Below are positions 10,195-22,050 of a stretch of 64,000 bases of DNA, one piece after another. Source of the DNA: Theobroma cacao (Eukaryota; Streptophyta; Magnoliopsida; Malvales; Malvaceae). The stretch lies in assembly GCF_000208745.1 (NCBI RefSeq), contig NC_030851.1, positions 36,105,442-36,169,441 on the forward strand. Direction: 5' to 3'. Each line of letters opens with the position of its first letter. Position 1 is the first letter of the stretch. Position numbers and translations under genes: made by a program. The notes beneath the pieces are model-generated. The model was not told the origin of the DNA, searched no databases, and saw nothing but the letters and a program-made list of their open reading frames with translations.

Positions 10195-10439
10195 GTCATC
10201 CCGTAGACTTCTAGAATTCAATACTGCATATGTTAGACTCTATGTACATTGTTTTCCATTAAAAGAAAAAATTGCACTAATTCTACTGTTTGAAGATAGA
10301 ATTTTGGTTTGATCCGATCAGTTTAGACTTGTAGCTATGATAATTGATTAATTGTATTGATATTTAACCTATAATTGATTGACAATAGTATGCATTTTTA
10401 GTATAATAAAAATCCCAAACTAAACCAAACCAATCATAT
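10195..10439. other. Short intergenic stretch between PLAC8 pseudogene and LINE; no gene
   Basis: It would contain the promoter side of the pseudogene. AT-rich, no TATA placement can be defended. The open frame at 10127-10312 (+) is antisense to exon 1. Confidence 0.3.
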
Positions 10440-10599
10440 AAATAATGAGTAGTCTTTCTAAACCTAGGGTTTATGGGAGGAGCGTCTACCAAGTGCTTGG
10501 GTTTGCGCCAAGGCTATTGTGATAGTCGTTGGCGCTCCTTGGTTTGTTATTTTTACTTAGTTTTGTTTTTTTGTTCTTCCCTAGTTATTGTAAAGGAAA

Positions 10600-11440
10600 G
10601 ATATGAATGATATTTGTGAGAGATGGAAGCAGTTTAATTTAACAGAGGAAAAAGCGCATCATATCAAGTTTGGAAACAAGGAAAATCATGGGCAACCGAA
10701 GACAAGAAAGGGTTTTACCCTTTTGGACCCTTTTGGGATCAATATGGGATAGAAGAAAGGTGAATAGGAATGTGATGATTAACACCTTTGGGACGTTATG
10801 GAAATTGATGGGGAAATTAAGGGTTTTTATTTTATAATTGGAGGAGGAGGGATTCGAATTCTGCTTTTTAGACAGAGGGATAATGCATCAATTAATGAGT
10901 CAAATGCTTAGGTAAATTAAGAGTTAAAGAAGTAAAAGAAAATAAAATGCTCTTTACTTTTGACGAGAAAGAGGATTGCGAGCGGGTTAGGAAATGAAAG
11001 CCATGGAGTTTTGACAGGTGCCTAGTGGTTCTCAAAGATTTCGATGAAGCATTTATGGAGCCAGAGGATTTGGATTTTGGTAGGGAGGACTTTTGGGTGC
11101 ATGTAATAGCGTTACTTATGAGGCTTATGACGAAGGTGACGGTGAAATTGATAGGTGATGCCATTGGAAGTTTTGTAACAGTTGATGGTGCAGAGGAGGG
11201 TCTTCGAGATACTTTTATGTGCATTAAGGTTTCGATTAACTTAACGAAACCGATTTGCAGCAGAATAGTGCTCTCACTTGAGGATGGTAAGTTAAATGGA
11301 TTGGCTTCCAATATGAAATGCTACAGTGGTTTTGTTATAGATGTGGCTTGATAGGGCATATTGTGAATGCATGAGACAAGGTATGTGTGGATGAAAATGG
11401 TGAGCAAGTTAAGGATCAATATGGAAATTTTCTAGTTGCT
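10600..11440 (+). pseudogene. LINE ORF1 (DUF4283 plus CCHC_4 zinc knuckle), broken
   Basis: Before the SINE the frame reads ICERWKQFNLTEE. After it come LFTFDEKEDCERVRK, a stop, KPWSFDRCLVVLKDFDE and FWVHVIALLMRLMTK, the layout of DUF4283 in plant L1 ORF1 proteins. A further frame change leads to FCYRCGLIGHIVNA followed by TGA, where the last zinc-knuckle cysteine (TGT) should be, then DKVCVDENGEQVKDQYGNF. This nucleic-acid-binding ORF is therefore dead. The open frame 11025-11351 is its longest uninterrupted part. Confidence 0.7.
10826..10913 (-). mobile_element. Short tRNA-like SINE (88 bp) with 12-bp target duplication
   Basis: It is flanked by AAATTAAGGGTT (10814-10825) and AAATTAAGAGTT (10914-10925). 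On the - strand the insert has an A-box-like TGACTCATTAATTGATGCA, a CATTATCCCTCTG block, a B-box-like AATTCGAATCC and an A-rich end (AAAATAAAA). A second copy with the same body lies at 56462-56530. Internal promoter boxes, A-rich tail and long target duplication are those of a SINE; the length is unusually short. Confidence 0.7.
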
Positions 11441-11837
11441 CCTCCATAGTGAAACTCTCCTGAGATTATTATTGAACGTAACCAATCAAGAGGATGTCGG
11501 GCCATAAAGGATGCTTCGTTTAGTGGAACAAGTATTGTAAACAAGGAAACGAGGGTGGGTGAATGTAGATTTACTTCACGTACCCTAAATGAGATCTTGT
11601 TCCAAGAAAACATGGAGGAGAATCAAGTTAGTAGGGTAAGAGTAGAAAAGGTTGATGATATGGATGATTCAAAAAGTAAGCAGGATTATGATAAGGTAAG
11701 TAGCTACTTGGTAATCCGACAAGAAGAATGTGCGTAGTTAGGAGTCTCGGTTTCAGTAGGTAATGTGGAACTTACACCAAGTAAGATAACTAGCTGTGAT
11801 ATCGTACATGATTATCAGGTGAAAATGAAAAGTAAAT

Positions 11838-13820
11838 GGTCAAAATACTTGGGAAGTCCCTGTATCCATGCATTTTATTCAATTTAATCCATGTACTCAA
11901 AATCGTAATATTTAGTTCCTTAATTTTGAAAATTGTTTCAATTTAATCATTTTCTTTAATCGCATCCAATTTTGTCATTAAAAGAATAATGTCCGCACTG
12001 ATATCAACGCTGATATGGCACAATTTTGATGACGTGGCATGCCACATGCCACCGATGTGATGACGTGCAATGCCACATGGCACTACTATGATGACATGGC
12101 AATGCTGACGTGACATGTCAGTACTAGGTGGTAGATCAAAATTTTTCAAAAATTTTTTTTTGTGCTACGTCAAAAGGATTAAATTGAACAAAAATATATA
12201 ATATATGGACTAAATTGAACAAAATTGAGATGTTGAGAGACTAAATTAAAAAAAATATTTGAAAAATGTTAATCTTTAAGTAAATGATAGATATACTTAT
12301 TAATAAACCAAATATTTAAGTGTAAAAGGCTTATGGTGTTAAAAAATATATATAAATATTTTCTTACTTGATTATTTAATTCTAAAATATGTACATTAAT
12401 TTATCTTTTTTTGTAAAAATTAAGTTTAAATTCTCCTTTTATAAAAAAATTTTGAAAAAAAATTCATACCTAAAGTCAAATTTAGATGAATAACTTACAT
12501 TATGTTGGAAAAAATAATATAAAACAACTAAATAAATTATTTTTCCTTCTATTTATAATAGTATAAAATTTTGAAATTTATTTGACTTAATTTTTAGTTT
12601 GAGCTGAACTCAAATTAGCAAAATCGGTTGATTTAGTTGCAACTTTCACAATTTACAAATAACTATTCTTTTGGAATCATTCAACCCTTATCCAATTTAT
12701 ATTTTATTTAAATTTACTCAAATTTCTTATAAAGCGATTTTATTTAACTTCAAATACCACAATCAAATTATACAAAATTTAAATTTAAATTATTAATTTG
12801 GATCTACAAAAAAATTGTAAATACAAAAGAAAATTATACAAATATTTATAATTATATTTAACTCTATCGACTATAAATGTAGTTTTTAATCTAGGAAATT
12901 TCATCCTAAAAAATATAACTTGAAATATTAAACAAAAAAAATATAAAAAAATANNNNNNNNNNNNNNNNNNNNNNNNNNNNNNNNNNNNNNNNNNNNNNN
13001 NNNNNNNNNNNNNNNNNNNNNNNNNNNNNNNNNNNNNNNNNNNNNNNNNNNNNNNNNNNNNNNNNNNNNNNNNNNNNNNNNNNNNNNNNNNNNNNNNNNN
13101 NNNNNNNNNNNNNNNNNNNNNNNNNNNNNNNNNNNNNNNNNNNNNNNNNNNNNNNNNNNNNNNNNNNNNNNNNNNNNNNNNNNNNNNNNNNNNNNNNNNN
13201 NNNNNNNNNNNNNNNNNNNNNNNNNNNNNNNNNNNNNNNNNNNNNNNNNNNNNNNNNNNNTATATATTCTAGAATCAAATAATCAAGTAAGAAAATATTT
13301 ATATATATTTTTTAACACCATAAATTTTTTACACTTAAATATTTAGCTTATTAATCATCTACTTAATGATTTGCATTTTTCAAATATTTTTTTCAATTTA
13401 GTCCCTCAATATCTCAATTTTGTTCAATTTAGTTCTTGTACTATATATTTTTGTTTAATTTAGTCCCTATGACGCCGCAAAAAAAATTTTTTTTGAAATT
13501 TTTTTGATTTGCCACGTGGACCTAACATGTCGGCATGTCAATGCCACGTTAGAATTGCCATGTCATCATAGTTGTGCCACGTGGCACTGCAACGTAATCA
13601 CATAGGTGCCACGTGGCATGCCACATCATCATGTAGGTGCCATGTCAGCTTTGATGTCAGTGCTGGCGTCATCATTTTAATGGTAAAATTGGATGCCGTT
13701 AGAGAAAAGGATTAAATTGAAATAATTTTCAAAATTAAGGGACTAAAATATTATGATTTTGAGTACATGGACTAAATTGAACAAAATGTATGAGTACAAG
13801 GATTTCTAGGTATTTTGACC
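11838..13820. mobile_element. MULE-type non-autonomous element with ~560-bp terminal inverted repeats
   Basis: Ends are GGTCAAAATAC (11838) and its complement, TATTTTGACC (ends 13820). The arms 11838-12395 and 13261-13820 are reverse complements over their whole length with moderate divergence. Flanks AAAGTAAAT (11829-11837) and AAAATAAAT (13821-13829) match 8 of 9, the duplication length of Mutator-like elements. No transposase is visible; the centre includes an assembly gap. The arms contain arrays of ACGT-core motifs (GCCACGTGGCAT, GATGACGTGGCA) at 12000-12125 and 13510-13640. It sits inside the LINE, so it is younger than the LINE. Confidence 0.8.
12954..13260. other. Assembly gap, 307 N
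   Basis: The run of N lies between the two arms of the MULE-type element. Its right edge coincides with the start of the right arm. Long inverted repeats are a plausible cause of the gap. Translations that pass through it have no meaning. Confidence 0.98.
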
Positions 13821-14059
13821 AAAATAAATTGAAGAGAAGGCTAGAGGATACTGAGAAGGTAGGGAGTGGTGTAATGAAAAGAAGTAAGAAGAATGAGGAT
13901 ATTGTCAATGAACTAGTGGTGCAGAGTGGTTACAATGACCAGCATTGCTTGGATAAATGAGACTTCTCAGTTGGAACTGTTAAGGGCTTGAGATTCCTCG
14001 AACGGTTCAAATGCTTCTTCTGTTTGTAAAAAGTATAAATCCCAATATCGTTTTTCCTT

Positions 14060-14670
14060 AGGTAAACGGAGAAGATTGCGATTGAGGTGGAAAGGTTAAG
14101 AATTTTGTTGGGGTATGATAGTTGTTTGACAGTGGATGTAGAAGGGAGAGTTGGCAGTTTGGCTTTGTTATGGATAATGGATGAGTTCGTTTCAGTCAAA
14201 TCATACTCGAAGAATCATATAGACGTTGAAATAATGTTTAGAGGTAATTGGTGGAGAATGAGTGGGTTTTATGGGGTCTCGACAATGACAGGAAAACAGT
14301 GGGTCTGGGATCTTCTTGCTCTTTTATGCTTGCAGTCTCAATTACCATGGTTATGCGTGAGGACTTTACTGAGGTTTTCTTGTCAAGCGAAAAAGAGGGT
14401 GGTGACGATAGAAGTGAGGCTCGCATGAGTAGTTTCAAAGATACCTGCTTTGCTTGTGGTTTGAGAGACTTCGGATTTCGAGGTCCTACGTTCACTTGGT
14501 GGAATAATAAAGATGAAGGGCAATTCTTTAGATGTCGCCTAGATAGAGCTTTAGCAAATGGTGGGTGGTGCATAAGATTTCCAAGAGCAGCGGTCTTCAA
14601 TAAAGCACTAGGGTCCTCGGATCATCTAGGCATATATATGGATTTCTTTTATCAGAAAATAGTGAGATAG
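14060..14670 (+). pseudogene. LINE ORF2 endonuclease domain, broken
   Basis: Segments across three frames read SYSKNHIDVEI, WWRMSGFYG, LPWL, then REDFTEVFLSSEKEGG, FKDTCFACGLRDFGFRGPTFTWWNN, RCRLDRALANGGWC and SSDHLGIYM. This is the order of the L1 apurinic-type endonuclease. The usual GDFNE catalytic block is changed to EDFTE. The SDH motif near the end is kept. Frame changes near 14345 and the altered catalytic block mean no activity is expected. Confidence 0.7.
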
Positions 14671-15289
14671 CATAGGAGATTTCATTTTGAAGAATCGTGG
14701 TTGGAGGATGAAGGGTGTAAAAATATTATTAATGGAGTTCTTGCAGAGTCGGACTATCAACCACAAGACTTTTTTGAGATTCTCGATTCAGTTAGAAGGC
14801 AGCTTAGGACTTTGAAACCCGACCCTTTGATAGAGGTTCAGAAACAAATTAAATTGAAGAAGGATGAGTTGTAGAAGGTTCATGAGACTATGAACTGTAG
14901 TGGAGACCTGAAACAGACTCAATGGGAGTTGAATGCACTCTAAAATTGGTGGAATTAATGTGGAAACAAAGACCTAGAATCATGTGATTGTGTGAAAGAG
15001 ATAAGAACTCTTAAGTATTTTCATGGAAGAGCAATTGAAAGAAGAAGGAAAAATACAATATGGGCCTTGAAGCAAGATACGGATGAATGGACAGATTCGT
15101 AAGGTAAGCTGATTGCAGAAATTGATAATTATTGTAATAATTTATTTTCTTTTTCAATACTGTCGTAGGTATAGGAAGCTTTGAGGAGGGGTCCAACAGA
15201 AAGTAACAGATCAGATGAATGAAATTCTCAATGTAAATATTACTATAAAGGAGAAAAAAAAACTTTGTTCCAAATGCATCCCACTAAAA

Positions 15290-15776
15290 CACCAGGACTT
15301 GATGGGCTATGAGCAATCTTTTACCATAAATTTTGGAATAAATTGGGAAGTAGTCTATACAGGTTTGTCATTGATTTTTTGGATGGTCGATTTACTTCTG
15401 AAGAAGTTAATATGACGAATATAGTACTTATACCTACAGTCGACCAACCAGAAAAGGTTAGTCAATTTTGTTCGATTTGCTTATGTAACGTATGTTATAA
15501 GGTTGCCTCTAAAGCTCTTACAAATATATTGAAGGGGATTATTTACAGTACTGTTTCTGTTAATCAAAGTGCTTTCATAACGAGGAGACTCATCTCAGAC
15601 AATGTTACTGTTGCCCAAGAGATTATCCATTTTTTGCACAATAAAAGGCAAGGTAAGGTTGGAAATTTTGCACTAAAATTGGACATGAGTAAAGCATATG
15701 ACAAGGTGGAATGGAGCTTCATTAGAGAAATTATGGAAAAATTGGGCTTCAAAGGAAAATTTATTGATTGGTGATG
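15290..15776 (+). pseudogene. LINE ORF2 reverse transcriptase, N-terminal part only
   Basis: After a frame change near 15330 the frame reads GSSLYRFVIDFL, NIVLIPTV, CNVCYKVASKALTN, NQSAFITRRLISDNVTVAQE, and the palm motif LDMSKAYDKVEWSFI, ending GFKGKFIDW-stop at 15774. These are the standard early blocks of plant L1 RT. The FADD box, thumb and RNase H are absent, because the element is cut here. Confidence 0.75.
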
Positions 15777-15779
15777 AGA

Positions 15780-16720
15780 TGTGTTACTTTTATTAGGATG
15801 AATCTTGCAGCCAATTGAGATTGGTCAAAGTTTGGTTCCAATCATCAACGATATCATTCATAGTGAATTATTAGAGGTTTTTCTTCATTCAGTAAGACAT
15901 TAATTATAATGAATTATAAGTCTAATTAGATGAAGTTCATGAGATTAATATGCCTTGCAAGGGAACTGTAATGGGTTGCAGTTATGAGATTCCTATGTAT
16001 CAAAATTTAATCTCAAAATGTTCCTGATCAATGTATCGTTGAGACTGAACATCAATGATGTTTAAAGACTAATACACTCTATGTTCCTTACCTTGAAAGT
16101 AAGCAATTGACCTTGTAAATTGAAGTATAGAGATACTCAAAACTAGAATGTAAGTGCTTGCCTATGAGAGCAATTCACTTAACTTGACCCGCCATGAGAA
16201 GTGCATTTGGTAATCCACTTTAGTGTTTATGCAACACTTCTCATGTGTCAGTCATGTAAATAATACCTAGACTTGAGACATCAAGTTGTCTTATATGTGG
16301 AGTGATGCTTTAATTTCATCCCTACGGGTGCCTAATCAGTGATGCTTAAACAGAATGCTTTAGGGTACAGTATGACGCATGTAAAGGCAAATAAGTGGTC
16401 AAGATAGGAATCATCACCTTGAATGTTTTAGAGGACATATCCTATTAATTATTGATTAACATTAGCTTATTGAAGTCCTAGGCCAAGGCTACTTAGAGAT
16501 TATGAAAAAGTTTCATAAGTCTCTATAAAGCTAATGTTATAATTGTAAGAACGAATATGGAGGTCGATAAGAATAGATACTGTACCAAGTCCTTATCATC
16601 TCCGAGATATATGTTGAGAGAATGAATTACATTGATGGCTTGTACACTAAAAGGTTGTCAAAGAACCATTTGACTCTTTTAACAATTGAGTGGCCATGAT
16701 GCATTAGTAGATGCCAACGA
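15780..16720. other. Unclassified repeat-like stretch, no gene
   Basis: It lies between the truncated LINE and the truncated Copia element, about 940 bp. There is no coding frame of note. The right end (about 16560-16720), with its GAGTGGCCATGATGCATTAG segment, has the look of an LTR or repeat edge, but I could not assign a family or find a partner in the window. Confidence 0.3.
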
Positions 16721-16783
16721 TCTTTTTAGCCTACTTTTGCAAATTCTCCATTTATTGACCATTTATCAACTGAATTACTTTCT

Positions 16784-18224
16784 ATGAAGCATACACCCAT
16801 TTCAAATCAATCTAAAACATCAAATTCAAATGAAAGTCCAAGTGATTCACTAATATCCTATAGTCCTCCTATTGCTAACTATACTGATGAAATAAAAACC
16901 AGTCATAACTCTTATCAAATTCACCCAAAATACTTAAATGATTACCAAGTTGACTTTCCAACACATACAAACTCAGTTACATCACATGCAATATATAAGT
17001 GTCTATCATACCATAATCTATCATCTAGACATAAGGCCTTCATCACATCTTTGTCAAGCATAAATGAACCAAATTCATATCATCAAGCTGTTAACCATTC
17101 TTATTGGAAAGATGCCATGAACCTTGAGCTTAAGGCTATGGAGGACAATGATACATAGAGGATAGTCTTTTTGCCTTTAAATTCTCATACAATTAGATGT
17201 AAGTGGGTATACAAAGCGAAACTAAATTCAAATGGAGATACAGAAAGGTACAAAGCAAGGTTGGTAGCAAAGGGATACAACCAAGTTGAAGGGTTTGACT
17301 ACCAAGAAACCTTCAATCTAGTAACTAAGTAGTCAACAGTGGGAATCTTCTTGGCCTTAGCAATTGCAAATAATTGGTCATTGTCACAACTAGATGTGTA
17401 ATGCCTTTCTACATGGGATTTAAATGAATAAGTATGCATAAATCTCCCATAGGGTTATCTAACTAAAAAGGAGGATCAAGGTGATTCAAAGCTGGTATGC
17501 AAGCCGTACAAATCCTTATATGGACTGAAACAGGCATCTAGACAGTGGAATGTGAAGCTAACCTCATCTATTTTGCAATATGACTTCAAATAGTCATTAT
17601 CAGATTACTCTCTATTTAATATGGAAACAACTTATGGTAACTTTATTGCCTTACTAGTTTATGTAGATGATATTTTGATTGGAAGTACATCTAAACAGGT
17701 AGCAAATAATGTGAAGGAATATCTAAGTTCAAAGTTTAAACTAAAGGACTTAGGAACAGTAAAATATTTCTTTAGGCTTGAAGTTGCACAATCACCAAAG
17801 GGTATCTCAGTATGTCAAAGGAAATATACCTTAGATTTTCTAGAAAAGTATGGGATACTTGGTGCTAAACTAGTAAGCACCCTTATAGACTACAATCACA
17901 AACTATCTAAGGCAAGCAAAGATGAAGAATTAAAGAATCCTACAAGGTTCAGACAATTAGTTGGAAAACTTTTGTGTTTAACCTTCACCAGGCCAAACAT
18001 ATCTTATGCAATGCAAGTACTTTCTTAGTGTATGGATAGACCATTAGAGGATCATCTTACTACAGCTCACAAAGTTCTGAAATATCTTAAGGGAAATTCA
18101 GGTCAAGGCATTCTAACGAAATCAAACTCTGATTTGAGAATTACAACATAATGTGAGAATGACGGGGCAGGATGCCCTGACACTAGAAGGTCCACATCAG
18201 GTTATTATGTTTTCATTGGAGAAT
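16784..18224 (+). pseudogene. Copia reverse transcriptase/RNase H, broken
   Basis: Blocks read [83 protein letters not shown] (catalytic YVDD kept, near 17657), LKDLGTVKYFF, RQLVGKLLCLTFTRPNISYAMQVLS and LKYLKGNSGQGIL. In-frame stops occur at about 17158, 17330, 17398, 17591 and 18028, so no product is made. The longest clean part is 17621-18028. Confidence 0.8.
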
Positions 18225-18229
18225 CTCTT

Positions 18230-19802
18230 TAATAATACTATTACATAGAGTTATTTTTCCACATTTTGGGTACTAAAATAAGTAAGCTCTTGAGTTTTAA
18301 GTTTCGATTTCGGTAGTTTTAGTTGCCTTTCTTAATTTAGTTCAAATCATGTTGAGTTAATTTAATTCACATTGTTTTAGTTTAATTTATGTTAAAATGT
18401 CTCAAGTTTATCTATATTGATTTAGTTTCTTGTTTTGAACATTTTTAAATGAAAAGGCCTTAATTGTTGATGAATTGTACAAGTATGGCTAAGTGTGTCT
18501 CTCATACATGATGCAGTATTTCAAGCATAACTTGCATTTCAGAAGTTCAATTGACGTAATTCTTAAGCCATTTGGAAAGTTAAGAGATAGGGATACAACT
18601 TTCATGTTCATCACTTTGCACAGTTCAAATCAGAATGAGGTGATAATCACATCACAAGAGGATGGACTGCGGTAGAATCAGCACAAAGCATCATCTATAG
18701 CCAAGAGCACAAGGCCATGGCACCAATGAAGAAAAAGCATCATACTGTAGCCGAAAGCGCGAGGCCGTGACACTCGCCCGATATCTCGACATTTAGTTCT
18801 TTTATTTTTTATAAAATTAAGGTTTTAAGGGCTATTTAAAAAAGGCTTTTGAGAGACATTTAAGAGGTCATTTTGAGAGGTTTTTTTTAGAGAAATGGGA
18901 GCCTTCAAGAAAGCAACAAAGCAAGGAAAAATAAGGAAGATAGAAGATTCGAGATCTAACAAATTTAGGTTTTCTCTCTATGTTTGTTTTTTTTTTTTCA
19001 TTTTCTTTGACTTAGATTGATGGTTAATTTTCTTTAGATGATGTTTTCAGTAGATATTATGAACTAATGTACTTTTTCTAGGATTATGATTAAACTCAAC
19101 ATATAATTTGAATACTTTATCTCTCTTTTACTTATTTTCAATGGAATATGAGTAGTTTATTCCAATTCGATGTTTAATGCTTCTAATTGCTTGATCACCA
19201 ATTAGATTGATTTGGATATCTAAATACAACTTGACGAAGGGAGTTTAGATTAGGTCATGAATGGAATTGCATGTGTTCAAATTCACTTAGTTGATTAAGT
19301 GATTTGATTTGCATATAGGATAGACATATACTTATATGTCACATGTAGCCAAGATTAGAGCCTAAACTTGATGAATCTTTCTTCAATTGAATTTACATTA
19401 GACATATAGTAAATTAATTGGGAGATATATTTTTATAAGAACCTCGATAGAGACTTATAAATAAATTGAGACTCTAGGTTAACAAGTCAATTTATTTAAG
19501 TAAGTTTAGAGAGAAAAACAAGATTCAGATGAAGTGTCAAGGGATATTGTAATCCTACGCTTTTTATTAATTGAATTTCGTTAGTAAAGTTTTACCCATT
19601 AGCTTTTAGATTTAATAAGTTATTATTTAGTTTTAGTTTTGTTTTTATTTAATCACTTTAATTCGGTTGTTTAAATAAAATTAGGTTGTGTTAATTTTAA
19701 TATTTAGCAAAAGTTAAGACAATTTTCTGTGGGATTCGACATTCTACTTACCATTGTATTATTTGTTATGATACATACACTTACGTAATAAAATCAACAA
19801 CA
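18230..19802 (+). mobile_element. Gypsy-type solo LTR (1.57 kb) inserted in the Copia RNase H
   Basis: It is flanked by a perfect 5-bp duplication, CTCTT (18225-18229 and 19803-19807). Removing it restores the Copia reading GESL-ISWKSKKQVVAQSS. The insert starts TAATAATAC and ends CAACAACA. The end segment with GTGGGATTCGACATTCTACTT, then ACACTTACGTAATAAAAT, resembles the 3' ends of Athila/Tat-type Gypsy LTRs. It has no internal region, so it is a solo LTR. A ~50-bp duplicated block (AAGCATCAT..TAGCC..AGGCC.TG) lies at 18685-18780. Confidence 0.7.
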
Positions 19803-20208
19803 CTCTTATAAGTTGGAAATCGAAAAAGAAACAAGTTGTAGCACAAAGCTCAACTAAGCTAGAGTATAGGTAAATGTCATCCACATGTTGTGAAGTCATA
19901 TGGATAAAATGTCTGTTAGCAAATTAATTTTGGGATTAAACATGAAGAACCTATAAAGCTTCATTGTGACAATCAATTAGCAATCTCTATTAGCAACAAT
20001 CCTGTGTTCCATGAAAGGATAAAACACATAGAGATTGATTGCCATTTCATTCGAGAGAAGATACTGCTTGAAGAGATCAAACCAAAACATGTCTCAACAC
20101 AGCTACAACATGCAAACTTATTCACAAAGGCCCTTACAACCAAGGCAGTTTCACAAGTTGTTATGCAAGATGAATGTCTTGACATTCACCCTTCCTCTTG
20201 AGGGGGAA

Positions 20209-20582
20209 TGTTAGCAAATGTGATGAAGAATAAGTCCAGAGATCAGATAAAAAAGCAAAAGAAGCAGGAATGCAAACTGATGAAGAAAGTAAAGTGCAGA
20301 AAGCTGGACATAAAGGGAAGAATAAAAGGTATCATTTCAATTGAGAAGAAACGCACCGTTTCATTTGAAGTCAGCATCAAAGTACAGTCCTTTCAAGTAT
20401 ACTGTTAGAGTGTTTAAATGTTAATTAAGTTAGTTGAAATTGTAATTAATTAGTTTAGTTTTTTTTCTCTTTCCTCTTGATTAGTTGAAAGCAGCTGTAT
20501 ATACTTTGTACCCTTGATTCATTAATGAGAATGTACTGACACTCCCTCGTATTCTCTTCGCCGTTTTCATTATCTTCTGACA
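20209..20582 (+). mobile_element. 3' LTR of the truncated Copia element
   Basis: It starts TGTTAGCAAATG directly after a polypurine tract and ends about TTCTGACA. It contains a TATA-like CTGTATATACTTTG near 20494. The right boundary is approximate because no partner LTR is present. Confidence 0.6.
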
Positions 20583-21323
20583 ACGAAGGCTCAAAATGGT
20601 ATAATTTGAAAGGTAGAGCTCACAATAATTGCATTTCATTGGGACGCATGTCACCAAGCATGGTTGTGACATAGTTTTCAATCACGCTCCTAGGTAGGAC
20701 GAGCGAGCTAGGATGCAAAGTAAAGTTAAGAGACACAACTTAGTGGAGATTATCATAGCATAAGAAAAATCTGCACAAGAATTAAAGTTTCCGTGAGCTT
20801 CACATCACCAAAATGATAGACGGACAGTGTGCGTGCCCCTGCATAAGTTGCAATCGCTGTCGGCCCTCCTTGACTCCTCCAAAGCGCAATCAGACAGAAT
20901 TTGTTGAAAGAAAATATGCAAATTCAATCATATTTTTCAATTGTCTCGTTCCCTCGTACCAAATACGGTGTTAAAGATGAAAAGAGAGATGGAGCGCTTC
21001 ACACTTGCATTTCCTTTTTGGCTCTATATATACCACCATAATAGCAACTAATTCTCGCCAGACAACCACTTCATTTCCGTTTCTAATCACAGTATATTGG
21101 CAGTCTCTCAAGCAGAATAGCAGGATAAGGTTATTTCCATTTTAGTTTTTATTTCTTTATTTTTAAACTAACACACTCACTCAAATGCACATTCATGATC
21201 TAATTATATGATCAATTAACATAATTTTATGTAAAATAATAGAAAAATAATCTAATCAAAATAAAAATTGACTGCTACCGGACCACAGAAACAGCTGTTG
21301 CTGCTGCTAGGGTACGTCCGACA
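20583..21323 (+). promoter_or_regulatory. Upstream region of the PLAC8 gene, TATA box at 21025-21032
   Basis: TATATATA at 21025-21032 is about 290 bp before the start codon. A transcription start near 21055-21060 would leave a ~265-nt leader, possibly with an intron: a GT follows GGATAAG at 21130, with candidate acceptors before 21300. The Copia 3' LTR ends at 20582, so its own promoter points at this gene. Confidence 0.4.
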
Positions 21324-22050
21324 ATGGCAGACTCCAAATCTAGAGGAGAAGCCCCTTGGTCCACGGGTCTTTTCGACTGCTTCTCTGATTGTCCACTCTG
21401 TATGTAATTTTTTTCTCTTCCAATCAAACACACTTCTTCTTTCATGGGATTTAAATCCTCCTTTATAACAGGCTGCCAGACAACCTTCTGCCCATGTATT
21501 ACTTTTGGCAGGAACGCAGAGATTATAAAGAAAGGATCATGCTGTAAGTATAAATATATATTTGCCTCTCATTGGTTTTAATTTTGTTTGTGTATATCTA
21601 ATGACTAATTTTGGTATTGCTATTGTTATTATTCTGCAGCTTGTTGTGAAAATTGTCTTCTCTATGTAGCAATACATTATTTAACTGGTGCTCTTCTCTC
21701 CATATTGTATGGGTGCTACTATCGTAGAAAACTCAGGGAGCAATACGGGTTGAAAGCAAGCCCTTGTCATGATTATTGTGTTCACTGTTTCTGCCACTAC
21801 TGTGCCCTGTGTCAAGAGTATCGCGAGCTCCGAAACCAGGGATTCGACATGAAAATTGGTAATAAAATGAATAAACAACCTCCCTTGATTTCTCTTCATG
21901 ATGACTTCATATATCTAATCCAAAAATATCCTTTAATTATTGGGTGTCTGTGTGTGTTATTCATTTAAAAAAATGTCTCTAGGATGGGCTGCTAATGTTG
22001 ACAGAGGCGTGACAAAGGCCCCGGTGGCGGAAGGAGGGATGAAACGCTAG
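21324..22050 (+). CDS. PLAC8-family protein, PLANT CADMIUM RESISTANCE 2-like (144 aa)
   Basis: Four exons, 21324-21399, 21472-21543, 21640-21858 and 21983-22050, with GT-AG introns and phases that join to 435 bp. The protein opens with an [14 protein letters not shown] segment. The PLAC8 signature CCQTTFCPC lies at residues 26-34 (the CCxxxxCPC form of plant PCR proteins), followed by ITFG. A hydrophobic segment spans about residues 55-74 and a second cysteine-rich block, [12 protein letters not shown], residues 96-107. It ends EGGMKR. Known relatives are small plasma-membrane proteins that oligomerise and affect cadmium or zinc efflux, or organ size; this role is inferred by family. Length and exon pattern match the gene at 47393. 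A Copia element is inserted 222 bp past the stop codon. Confidence 0.88.

Larger units (their letters stand above)
10440..15776 (+). mobile_element. L1-type LINE, degenerate, 3'-truncated, with two insertions
   Basis: The + strand carries the order expected of a plant L1: ORF1 N-terminus (about 10600-10810), DUF4283-like and CCHC_4 region (10925-11440), a linker, an endonuclease/exonuclease/phosphatase domain (about 14060-14670) and reverse transcriptase through its first palm motif (15290-15774). It stops before the FADD box. Stops and frame changes are frequent. A SINE is inserted at 10826-10913 and a MULE-type element at 11838-13820. The 3' part of RT and any poly(A) tail are missing; unrelated sequence starts near 15780. 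The 5' limit is approximate. Confidence 0.75.
16725..20582 (+). mobile_element. 5'-truncated Copia retrotransposon with 3' LTR; holds a solo LTR
   Basis: It begins in the linker before reverse transcriptase. The RT frame (16784-18220) has several stops, then resumes after an insertion (18230-19802) with the RNase H end (19808-20200). A polypurine tract (TTGAGGGGGAA, ends 20208) leads to the 3' LTR at 20209. No 5' LTR, gag, protease or integrase is present. The 3' LTR ends about 740 bp upstream of the PLAC8 start codon at 21324. Confidence 0.8.

Noticed and set aside
12928..13278. 116-codon open frame on the - strand
   Set aside because: It is nearly all N; the frame exists only because gaps contain no stop codons.
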